Source: Bradymonadales bacterium
GTDB taxonomy: Bacteria > Myxococcota_A > UBA9042 > PWKZ01
Assembly (NCBI GenBank): GCA_003559575.1
Contig: PWKZ01000244.1
Location: forward strand, 1 to 33,714
Length of the DNA: 33,714 bases
Reading direction: 5' to 3'
Under the pieces are notes generated by a model, which ran no database searches, was not told where the DNA came from, and saw only the letters and a list, made by a program, of their open reading frames with translations. Every line of letters begins with the position of its first letter. Position 1 is the first letter of the stretch. Of this stretch, positions 9,201 to 15,166 are shown in pieces. Made by a program: the position numbers and the translations under genes.

Positions 9201-11308
9201 CGCAGATGCCCCTGGAGCGGGTCGTAGTGAGGATTGATGTCGCGCGCCCGGACACTCATCACCGCCTCGCTCAGCGCCACCTGCACGTCACGGCTGTACT
9301 TGAGGTCCGGCGCCGGCACGAACGTCACCACCGTATCGCCCTCCTCGCACGCCGGGTCGAACCCACCCGCGACGGGCGCCTCCGGCGTTTCCGGGTCCGT
9401 CGCCGCGAAAAACACGAGGAACGAACCGCTCTCGGGCGTGAGGTCCAGCGATTCGCAAGCCACCGCCTCGGAGAAGCGCACGGTTACCAACGGGTTGAGC
9501 CCGACTCCGGCAACCCCATCGCCAGGCTGTGTCGTGAGTACTGTCAAGTCGGGGATCGTCTCCACATCGAAGAGGTACTTCTTCACCTCGGGAAGCTGAC
9601 CGTCGCGGAACGTCGCCCGGTCGCTGCGGAGCCCCGTCAGAGACGGCGCCGGGGCGCCGTGCAGGGTCACGCGGATGCGTGTCCCGTAACCAAGCGGCGC
9701 GTCCGGCGTAAATACCAGCTCATTGTCCTCGCCGATGAGATCCGTGCCCGGCGGCGCGTCGGCCGCGTTCCAGGCGAACGAACCCGCAATGGACTCATGC
9801 GCCGGGTCGCTCAGCGGATCGCTCAACCCCGTCACGTCCTCAAAGGTGACGAGCCCCAACGCAGCGAGATCGTCCTCGCCGCTGCGATGCACGCCCTCGG
9901 TGAATTCGATCACGATGGAGTCCGAGACCCCTTCGATCTGGCGGCGCAGCGGTAGATGGCCGCTGCCCGAAACCACCGAGACCACGCCGAGCGCCGGCGG
10001 ATCCTGTACGCGGAAGCGGTAGACGATGGTATCGGGGAGTTGCCCGCCGCGATTCGTCGCGCGGTCCGACAGCACCACGTCGGAGAGCGGATACTCTGCC
10101 GGATCGCTGTCGCCCACTATGGTCACTCGCAGCAAGCGGGAGTAGTCGGGGATCTCGACCGGTGTCAACACCAGGGTGACGTCTTTCCCCACGAGGTAGG
10201 ATTCGTACGGCTGATCCGCCGGAGGCGCATCGGACGCAGGCTCCCCATCAAGATTCAGCCACTCGATATGACAGGGGACCACGACCGGCTCGGCGAGATC
10301 CTCGCTGACGTCCTCGACGAGGATCACGCCCTCGTCCTCGCCATCCAGGATGCCGTCGCCGTTCGTGTCGATGAGCGACTGCTGGACGCCTTCGCTGAAG
10401 GTCAGCACGATGGGGGCCGCGATTCCAGAGTTGGGGCTCGTCTCCCGCGGCGCCGCCGTCACGTCCGCGCCCGGGACCGCGTTGACGAGCGCGAGGGGCG
10501 GCGGATCGATTGTGGCGAACGGGATCGTCACCTCAGTCTGCAGAAAGCCGCCGGAAGGAGTCGCGATTGGGGTACGCACCGCCTGTGTCACAGTGACACG
10601 CAGGTTCCGCGTGTAGCCGTAAGCTGCAGCCGGCGTGAAGGTCACGATCTTGTCGTCGGCACTCCAGACGAGACCGGAGTCGTCCGGCTCCACTTCCACC
10701 GGGTTGGCGACGTCCGTAACGTCTTCGACGACGAAAGAACCACCGTATGTAACGGAGCTCGTGTCGATGGGGTGCGAGAATACGACCCGCACCGGTTGCG
10801 CCACCGAGACCTTCCAGCTCCCCGCCCCGGGATGGGTGTGGACCACCGTCAGCTCATCCGGATCCACGGTGCGGAACGTCGCCTCCACCGCGATCGCCAA
10901 CTGTCCCCCAAACGAGTGCTTCGTGTCGGCCTTCTCGATGGCGGTCGTGAGAGAAATCGAATACGTTGACGAGTAACCCCACGGCGCATCCGGCGTAAAC
11001 ATCGCCGTGCGTGTCTCCTCGTCGTAAGCGATGCTGCCCGCAACCCGACTCGGATTCTCAGGGTCCGTGACGTTCTCGACGAAGAAAGCGTCCTCCACAG
11101 TCAAGGACTCCGGCACCACCGCCTCCGAAAACGACACAGTCACGGGAAGATGCAGCGACACCGCCGTCGCACCGTCCGCCGGAGACAGGTGGAGCACCCT
11201 GAGGGGCCGGTCCACCGAAACCACGAAGTCCTGCTCGCTGCACGCGAAGAGCGACAACGACCAAGCCACCAAGATGACTGTCCGCACGACTCTGGACGAT
11301 GTACTCAT
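3287..11308 (-). CDS. Giant lipoprotein of about 17 Ig-like (Big_5/SbsA-like) modules
   Basis: The 2673-residue product starts with a lipoprotein signal (VAWSLSLFAC). Nearly all the rest is repeated modules with the Big_5/SbsA Ig-like pattern: P-x-D/G-x-A at the start, V-x-F-S-E-x-V in the middle, and a late V-x-F-x-P plus Y-x-x-x-V-x-L. I count about 17 by eye. Modules 4 to 9 form three copies of a two-module unit (see findings). Four shorter modules of another type are inserted in the C-terminal half. No enzyme motif is visible; a surface adhesin or structural role is inferred. ATG 11308 is chosen over upstream codons because AGGGAGGGGG lies just before it and the lipoprotein signal starts there. 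It is last in the operon, 67 nt after the beta-barrel gene. Confidence 0.85.
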   Translation of the reverse strand: MSTSSRVVRTVILVAWSLSLFACSEQDFVVSVDRPLRVLHLSPADGATAVSLHLPVTVSFSEAVVPESLTVEDAFFVENVTDPENPSRVAGSIAYDEETRTAMFTPDAPWGYSSTYSISLTTAIEKADTKHSFGGQLAIAVEATFRTVDPDELTVVHTHPGAGSWKVSVAQPVRVVFSHPIDTSSVTYGGSFVVEDVTDVANPVEVEPDDSGLVWSADDKIVTFTPAAAYGYTRNLRVTVTQAVRTPIATPSGGFLQTEVTIPFATIDPPPLALVNAVPGADVTAAPRETSPNSGIAAPIVLTFSEGVQQSLIDTNGDGILDGEDEGVILVEDVSEDLAEPVVVPCHIEWLNLDGEPASDAPPADQPYESYLVGKDVTLVLTPVEIPDYSRLLRVTIVGDSDPAEYPLSDVVLSDRATNRGGQLPDTIVYRFRVQDPPALGVVSVVSGSGHLPLRRQIEGVSDSIVIEFTEGVHRSGEDDLAALGLVTFEDVTGLSDPLSDPAHESIAGSFAWNAADAPPGTDLIGEDNELVFTPDAPLGYGTRIRVTLHGAPAPSLTGLRSDRATFRDGQLPEVKKYLFDVETIPDLTVLTTQPGDGVAGVGLNPLVTVRFSEAVACESLDLTPESGSFLVFFAATDPETPEAPVAGGFDPACEEGDTVVTFVPAPDLKYSRDVQVALSEAVMSVRARDINPHYDPLQGHLRGAYEFGFSTLDPPPLAVQSVKGAAGSVSLLRDVDGDPATVDPESIVIRFSEGVCRYTDEETGEIDPAAILERLLIEDITGLDEAALAAGESHGVVEGSFAWNAGDLDWADENALIGADDTVVFTSATWWQWGMRVRVTLKGAQDNPVWLESDRATARGGQLPMDESHYFRVETLPDLTLVKATPSAEAQNIPIDQSIELVFSEGVDCASVEEGLLVSFAATDPEAPGTPVHGALTCTDAEETVVFTPTEHIKYSRDVVVELTDEVRSFRAADDPAHPEADPLQGHLRHGWAGGYSTVNPPLLGVVSVSSESGESLLLRGDAIVAVFTEGVAQASASLGETVVIEDVTGLESPLTDPSHGSIAGSLEWNSDDAPVGDDLIGDDDVLRFVPDELLPYGTWLRVTLKGSPDSADPGLHSDRATVRGGQLPRDVVLIFRVERLPELFVRGTSPGHLSTEVSQMTQSISVTFSAAPSCATITSDNLVVSYDTGVFTEDPLDPSGTTIAGSWSCEDGSATVVFTATEPFGWGRYILVSLGEEIRDVRAEDGAANANDADQGHLIPAYQFGFSTERIRLLQIISTNAAGSVSFERIRRIVVAFDREVDCARITPETFFVNRGLEADYEGRLEAEVFCDGDTAATVEIAAVDDTEEDRCDGIGLCYDTEYTFVLAGGSEGICVPEKDERDVTDDGCLPSPEVTFNFRTEGRPELTATLYPAANTEGVSTLIQPYVTFSNSIRQATVEEDIPPTNPLYPEPDGVEPNICLIEGRDLTDCSLPEAVDVEYVFSDADRVVTLQPLESLNPDTWYTFVVSRDIEDVNGMRLLSFYSSSFKTTPGGLLGDLTVHNREDVNDLYLRARFTDEVDVSLVNENTFYLTYEDELGATRLIPATVSVGSQDPAQECDPSETGSLHCDAATLVPDLMALFTCGSLTAELVGTDGALTSGTRNFATASYVFTANDVGKYVFLASDSYAANNGSFRIDDVSGGLAVLAGSGFATEENLSWSLTLTSNALPLNTVFTAHLSTAITSADGTENVWPSAGDRQYLMNFTTGGDTLVAGVSYTNPLLGPNKLGGADEVPVNSWFDVALTGAVDAASVSEATVYLADGRGADGRVIEGTAQFEVDAPGIFSAPRDLGKRIAISGSQHGNDGEYQIVTVVDDRTVTLAGGGLFAAAEGDLFWERRLSESVHYELEVTSGGRGVRVRPLMLLNRHADYRGRYAAVTAGGDTVAVSLANSNFRFREDRDLGRIITLTGVPLASNRAARIVAVDEGANSVTVDGPAFDASGTNLSWSLSDDRDYHELVLVGRSVSSPADYLRDTLGNPLAGNRRFRFVTSPETLVVVVPLGGLQTLMNPGVLFSRTVRFDSVTNETAYFMQGTTKVEALPSFIVSRPDTVTLFPVPALRDGINARVNITSDVIDFRGNPVNATEHNLGIVGGAPASAAIAPDRAPSVTPGGGSIAGKESFRLVWTDAGNNRTRMMPNSINHESVRLLQEVSTGGGGSVSAGSDIFSVTAANPFQVGRDEGRLLRVTVSGQGQNGYYVIEAVLSSSAVRLAAEFASSETGLGWELLVPIRYGVDYFADAGGGTSVDLIPVDRMLAGKPTRLIVDTTKITNMYTFAYTVTNTYSYTVETTAPTLEGVYGDALADAMVSLDGRTDVLPKTALTLLFSEGIAEESVTAASITLEDNDGEHVRGTFEVENNRVVFTPAAPLLSPLSPYTLTATTAVTDAAGNPMAAAAMTSFSIDSTAPSVLMTMPSDGASGVSVGAVITVEFDKAMEPLSLFGSTVWREGTFTVGYEPPLECNANVRDELFGCVSLDARGRRMTFVPQHPNHLIDEMVFTGTVREFVTDLGGNPLPGGDYIFDFDTVGGDSYGPVALCAAVPLTVADHTVDIHLNEPVDPASLHSDTLWVYEVEDGTRVPGVVSLEGGGTIVRFTADDDFTPDVFYGAILFADLADLDGDAQYEPLHVFFEVAP

Positions 11309-11375
11309 ATCCCCCTCCCTATGGAAACTAACCGTTCGAAGCATCGCAAATATCTTCACGTCGCGATCCCGTCAC

Positions 11376-12011
11376 TCAGAAAATGTAGCGATACCCCACA
11401 CGCACGGAGTGACCGCCTATGTCCCCAGGCTCCAAGTTGTACTGGGGATAACCGAAGTCCAGGAAAGTGCCCGTGTACCGGTACTGACCAAGCACCCCCC
11501 CAAAGCGACCGAAACGGAACTCCACCCCACCACCGAGGTAGTAACCGTGCGCCACATCCGACTGCTTCGTGGTAGTGCCGAAACTCTTGCCCCGCGACCA
11601 CGCGAAAATGGCCGTATAGCCAACCTCACCAAACGGAACGAGCCACGGAATACCAGTGGGAATGTCCACCTGCGGCCCGATACTCAAGGGCATGAGATGC
11701 AGCCGCCAGGAGTAGTCGTAGAGCCCGATCTGCGCGTCCATGTTCTGACCCTCGCCCCACATCGGGTAGTAGCCAAGGTCGAAACCGAACGACAGATTGG
11801 GGTTCCACCACGGAAGGAGGTAGCGGAGACCGAGGTGTATCGCGAACGTCGAGTTCACGTGACTCGTCGGCACCAACAAATCCATCTTCACAGCGGCGCT
11901 GACGTACTTCAGTGACGCCTCGCCGTCAGCCCCATGCGCGTCGCGCGCCGGAAGACCCGCCAGCACGACCAGAGCGAATAACAACAAGGAGATCCTGCGT
12001 AGGCTAACCAT
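11376..12011 (-). CDS. Small outer-membrane beta-barrel protein
   Basis: The 211-residue product has a signal peptide (LLLFALVVLAGLPARDAHGA). Alternating aromatic/polar strands follow (FAIHLGLRYLLPWW, LSFGFDLGYYPMW, GYYLGGGVEFRFG, GGVLGQYRYTGTF). The last strand ends VRVGYRYIF, a terminal aromatic typical of BAM-assembled barrels. It probably sits in the outer membrane as an 8-strand barrel; the ligand is unknown. The start is set by the ribosome site: GGAGG at 12019-12023 is 7 nt from ATG 12011 but only 1 nt from the in-frame ATG at 12017. It lies between two Ig-like protein genes, so it may anchor or position them. Confidence 0.8.
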   Translation of the reverse strand: MVSLRRISLLLFALVVLAGLPARDAHGADGEASLKYVSAAVKMDLLVPTSHVNSTFAIHLGLRYLLPWWNPNLSFGFDLGYYPMWGEGQNMDAQIGLYDYSWRLHLMPLSIGPQVDIPTGIPWLVPFGEVGYTAIFAWSRGKSFGTTTKQSDVAHGYYLGGGVEFRFGRFGGVLGQYRYTGTFLDFGYPQYNLEPGDIGGHSVRVGYRYIF

Positions 12012-12033
12012 GCTCATCCCTCCTTACGGACGC

Positions 12034-12837
12034 TCAAGCCGCGTCTTCCTCGTCCGAGAAGTCGCTGTCCTCACCGGCATCCGGCAGCACATGAAACGAA
12101 AACGGGACCGGCGCGTCGAGCGGCAAGCCCGCCTCGTCGCAAACAGTCGTGGTCACGAGTCCCCGATACGTCCGGTGCGGGACCAGGGGCTCGTGAAGCA
12201 CGAAATCGGCCCGCAATTCGGCTGCGTCATAAAACACGTCACCCTGCACGTCGTAGAGAAAGAAGCTGCCCGCATGCAAACTCTCAGGGTCCATCGGCTC
12301 CGAGAACACCACCGAGACGCGGTCGAGCGACGACGAAACCCCAAACGCACCGTCCTCCGGGCTTATCGAAACCACGTACGGAATGGACGCGAACGCACGA
12401 AAATGAACAATCTGCGCCCGGTCCACCCCTTCAAGCCACAGCGGCTGCCCCTCCTCATCCTGGAGGCCGCGTGTCACCACCACCTGATAGAAAACGCCCT
12501 CGAACCAGTCGACCGAGGGCGTGAACGTCACCTCCATGAGATCCTCGGACAGCGAGAGCTCCCCAGACACGGGATCGCCCCCGAGGGCCTCCACTCGCAA
12601 CGACTGCGGCGTGACGCTTGATGGCAAGAGAGGCTTTGAAAACGTCACCCGCACGACGGCCTCGAGAGGCACCCCCGTCTCCCCGTCGAAAGGCGTGGTA
12701 CCCACCACCTCCAACGGCGCGAGGTCGCTTACCGGCTCGAAATCCGGTACGCACCCGCCCGGCACAGGCACGGCACAAAGGCACAGTAACGTGAGAAAAC
12801 AGCCCCGGATGCCCGACCTACCTCGCGACGACTGCAT
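12034..12837 (-). CDS. Two-domain Ig-like (Big_5) exported protein
   Basis: The 267-residue product has a hydrophobic signal (CFLTLLCLCAVPVPGGC). The Cys after GG suggests a lipoprotein, though the lipobox is not canonical. Two Big_5-type modules follow: TTPFDGETGVPLEAVVRVTF with SKPL, and SPEDGAFGVSSSLDRVSVVF with SEPMDPESL. The acidic tail is SDFSDEEDAA. It looks like a short version of the giant protein encoded two genes downstream. ATG 12837 has GGAGG 5 nt upstream; the in-frame TTG at 12849 overlaps that site and is less likely. It is the first gene of the operon 12837-3287, with a GTGAAG direct-repeat box 132 nt upstream. Confidence 0.8.
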   Translation of the reverse strand: MQSSRGRSGIRGCFLTLLCLCAVPVPGGCVPDFEPVSDLAPLEVVGTTPFDGETGVPLEAVVRVTFSKPLLPSSVTPQSLRVEALGGDPVSGELSLSEDLMEVTFTPSVDWFEGVFYQVVVTRGLQDEEGQPLWLEGVDRAQIVHFRAFASIPYVVSISPEDGAFGVSSSLDRVSVVFSEPMDPESLHAGSFFLYDVQGDVFYDAAELRADFVLHEPLVPHRTYRGLVTTTVCDEAGLPLDAPVPFSFHVLPDAGEDSDFSDEEDAA

Positions 12838-12968
12838 GCTCGCCTCCAATCGATTCTCAAGCAGTGTGATCCATGTCGGTTAACACGGCCCGGCACATGA
12901 CGAACCGGCCCCGCAGCGTATTATCGCCCCTGGTGTATTAAGAATGTATGAAAACCGGAGGGAGTTTT

Positions 12969-12985
12969 GTGAAGACTCGGTGAAG
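12969..12985. promoter_or_regulatory. Direct-repeat operator GTGAAG-N5-GTGAAG (box 1)
   Basis: Plus-strand GTGAAG occurs at 12969-12974 and 12980-12985, an 11-nt period. On the minus strand this reads TTCAC-N6-TTCAC, facing the Ig-like operon that starts at 12837. OmpR-family regulators bind such one-turn direct repeats; CpxR sites are GTAAA-N5-GTAAA and CreB sites TTCAC-N6-TTCAC. A possible -10 is TACATT (minus strand, 12948-12943). A second copy of the box is at 21490-21506. Confidence 0.55.
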
Positions 12986-13036
12986 CTGGCGCCGCGGATT
13001 GCCCGTAGCGGTCATGCGAACGCCGCCACAGGGGGA

Positions 13037-13675
13037 TCAGGGGCGCTTGCCCAATCCCTCGCGCGCGGAGGCGTGGTTCGGAGCGACCTGCAACACACGC
13101 TCGAACTCCTTGCGAGCGTCCTCTTGCTTCTCCTGCCGCAGGAGACTCCACCCCAGGCCGGCGCGCATCTCCACATTGGATGGATAGCCGGCGAGCGCCC
13201 GCCTGTACCAGGACTCGGCCTCCTCGTATTGACCCTGCTGGTAGTGGATAAACGCGATGCGGCTCTGGGCGGTGAAGTCCCCAGGCGCCTTTTTGAGGAC
13301 CTGCTCGCCCAGCGTGAGGGCCTCACCCCACTGGCGCGCGGCCATGAGCGAAAGCATCAGCCCAAGCCGCGGCTCGATGGCGTCGGACTCCAGACTCAGC
13401 GCGGCTCGATAGGATTTGATCGCTTCGTCGTACTTTTCACTCAGATACTGGAGCCAACCCGTGCGAAGATGGGTGACGTAGTCGACATGTCCGAGCGCGC
13501 GGATCTCCGCCATCGAAGACAGCGCAGAGCTGTAATCGCCACGCGCTTCGGCCAGATAGGACTTTTGGTAGTGCTCCGATACGCTCCCCGAAGTATCGCC
13601 CCAGGCCAACGGCACGCGGCACACTATGATGAGCATCAAGCCTGCCCGCCAAGTCATCCTCCATTTCGCATCCAT
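13037..13675 (-). CDS. Periplasmic TPR protein
   Basis: The 212-residue product has a signal peptide (GLMLIIVCRVPLAWG before DTSG). About five tetratricopeptide repeats fill the rest, for example YDEAIKSYRAALSLESDAIE, YEEAESWYRRALAGYPSNVE and QEDARKEFERVLQVAPNHAS. It is probably a periplasmic scaffold that works with the TPR/beta-barrel protein encoded directly upstream. AAGGAGG lies 5 nt before ATG 13675; ATG 13678 is only 2 nt from it but remains possible. It is the last gene of the PqqD cluster, 18 nt after the preceding stop. About 200 nt with operator box 1 separate it from the Ig-like operon. Confidence 0.8.
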   Translation of the reverse strand: MDAKWRMTWRAGLMLIIVCRVPLAWGDTSGSVSEHYQKSYLAEARGDYSSALSSMAEIRALGHVDYVTHLRTGWLQYLSEKYDEAIKSYRAALSLESDAIEPRLGLMLSLMAARQWGEALTLGEQVLKKAPGDFTAQSRIAFIHYQQGQYEEAESWYRRALAGYPSNVEMRAGLGWSLLRQEKQEDARKEFERVLQVAPNHASAREGLGKRP

Positions 13676-13693
13676 CATTGCCTCCTTCAGCAC

Positions 13694-15166
13694 TTATCGC
13701 ACCCGAAACCCAAAGCCCAAAACCAGTCCATGAACATGACCGGTCCGGTATCCTCCGTCACCCTCTCTCGCGGGCGTGAGAAGCCGGTCGAACTCGTATG
13801 ACGCCAACAGGACGAACCCCCGCCCCACGTCGGCCGACAACCGCGCCCACGCGCTCCCACTCGGGCGATCCACGGTGTTGTAGATGACGCCACGGTCAAG
13901 CTCCACGGGGCGACATCGGGTGCCCACCCGCCCACCGAGCGCGAGAGCCCAGCCTGTCCCCGAGAACCCCAACTCAGCGCCGCCGCTCGACCAAAATCGC
14001 CCATCGGCGACCTGCCCTTCGAACATTCCAAGAAGATCTAACCAGGACAAGAGCGGAAGCCGGATCCCCACCTGCATCTGCGCGACATCAAAGTCGTCAT
14101 GAAAAGACCAGCCGGCCGAAAGCTGAAAGTCAGCCCAGTGCCGGAAGCGTCCGGCCAGGGCCGCCATCCCGGCGTGTGCGGCAGGCCCCGCGGAGTTCTC
14201 TCCATCGCACCGCCGGTCAAACAGGTAGGCACCGTGCCCCGTGAACCCCCAGACGGGCCCGTCAAAGCCTCCGGCGAGGTGAAGCTCGTGTTGGCCGATG
14301 GCCATGCGCTCCCGGCGCGGGGTCTCCGACCACGGCGCGCCGGACGCCGGCCCCACGGTCGGCTCGCGCCCACCGACGTGCAAGTAGCGATACGCCGACT
14401 CCACAAGGAACCGCTCCTCGAAACCGAGGCGCAGTCCGAGCGTTCCGGCGCCGTACCATTCCCGCCATGGGTGCCCATCATGGAGCGCACCGGCCAAAAC
14501 GAGCCACGGAAAGACGCTCGTCAGGGTCCGCGCGGCGTCAAGCCCCTCCCGCGCGCGCTCGTCTTCCGGGGCCAGCGCGGCGGCCCGCCGGAACAAGGTC
14601 CGCGCCGCGGCGCGGCGGCCTTCCCGCAACGCACAGAAGCCGAGTCCCAGGAGCGCGTCGACGTTGTCCGGGGCGCGCTCGTGGATCGCCTCGTACTCGG
14701 CTCGCGCCACGGCATGATCCCCCGCCTGAAACCGGTTGTACGCCCACCGCAGCCGCGCCTTCACGGACCACGGGCGCTCCTCACGCAGCGCTCGGTACAG
14801 CTCCGCGGCCGCCGCCGCGCGCCCCTGCCCCGCGAGCGAGTCGCCCACCCCCAGCCGGGCCGTAAAGCTACCGCCGGAGACGGTGGCCGCGACGCGGTAG
14901 CTCGCTTCGGCCTCCGAAAACTCCCCCGCTCGAAGATGATAGTAGCCGAGCGTGAGGTGCAGCGTGTAGTCCTCCGGGCACTCCCCGCTCACGGCGGCCA
15001 GCCTCGCCGCCGCCACGCCGAACCGCCCTCCGGCAGCCTCGCCGCCGGCCTTCTCGAGCGCCGCGCCGCAGGGATCTCCGCGCCCCGGTTGAGCGGCGAC
15101 GGCATAAGCCGCCATGACCAGGAGGGTCACCAAGCCGGCGATGACACATGTGACCGGGCGCCCCAT
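13694..15166 (-). CDS. TPR plus C-terminal beta-barrel outer-membrane protein
   Basis: The 490-residue product has a signal peptide (VIAGLVTLLVMAAYAVAA). Residues about 35-220 are TPR-like helical repeats (CPEDYTLHLTLGYYHLRAGE, APDNVDALLGLGFCALREGR, FRRAAALAPEDERAREGLDA). The last roughly 260 residues look like beta-strands of an outer-membrane barrel (WYGAGTLGLRLGFEERFLVE, LHLAGGFDGPVWGFTGHGAY, VLLASYEFDRLL) and end GLVLGFGFRVR. This layout recalls YaiO and the polysaccharide exporters BcsC, AlgE/AlgK and PelB, in which periplasmic TPRs feed an outer-membrane pore. ATG 15166 is preceded by GGGAG at 6 nt. Its first base is the last base of the preceding stop (TGATG), so translation is probably coupled to the transporter/peptidase fusion. 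Confidence 0.8.
   Translation of the reverse strand: MGRPVTCVIAGLVTLLVMAAYAVAAQPGRGDPCGAALEKAGGEAAGGRFGVAAARLAAVSGECPEDYTLHLTLGYYHLRAGEFSEAEASYRVAATVSGGSFTARLGVGDSLAGQGRAAAAAELYRALREERPWSVKARLRWAYNRFQAGDHAVARAEYEAIHERAPDNVDALLGLGFCALREGRRAAARTLFRRAAALAPEDERAREGLDAARTLTSVFPWLVLAGALHDGHPWREWYGAGTLGLRLGFEERFLVESAYRYLHVGGREPTVGPASGAPWSETPRRERMAIGQHELHLAGGFDGPVWGFTGHGAYLFDRRCDGENSAGPAAHAGMAALAGRFRHWADFQLSAGWSFHDDFDVAQMQVGIRLPLLSWLDLLGMFEGQVADGRFWSSGGAELGFSGTGWALALGGRVGTRCRPVELDRGVIYNTVDRPSGSAWARLSADVGRGFVLLASYEFDRLLTPAREGDGGYRTGHVHGLVLGFGFRVR

Noticed and set aside
7470-10020. Tandem DNA repeat or CRISPR-like array
   Set aside because: The repetition is at the protein-module level, with long variable parts inside an intact gene.
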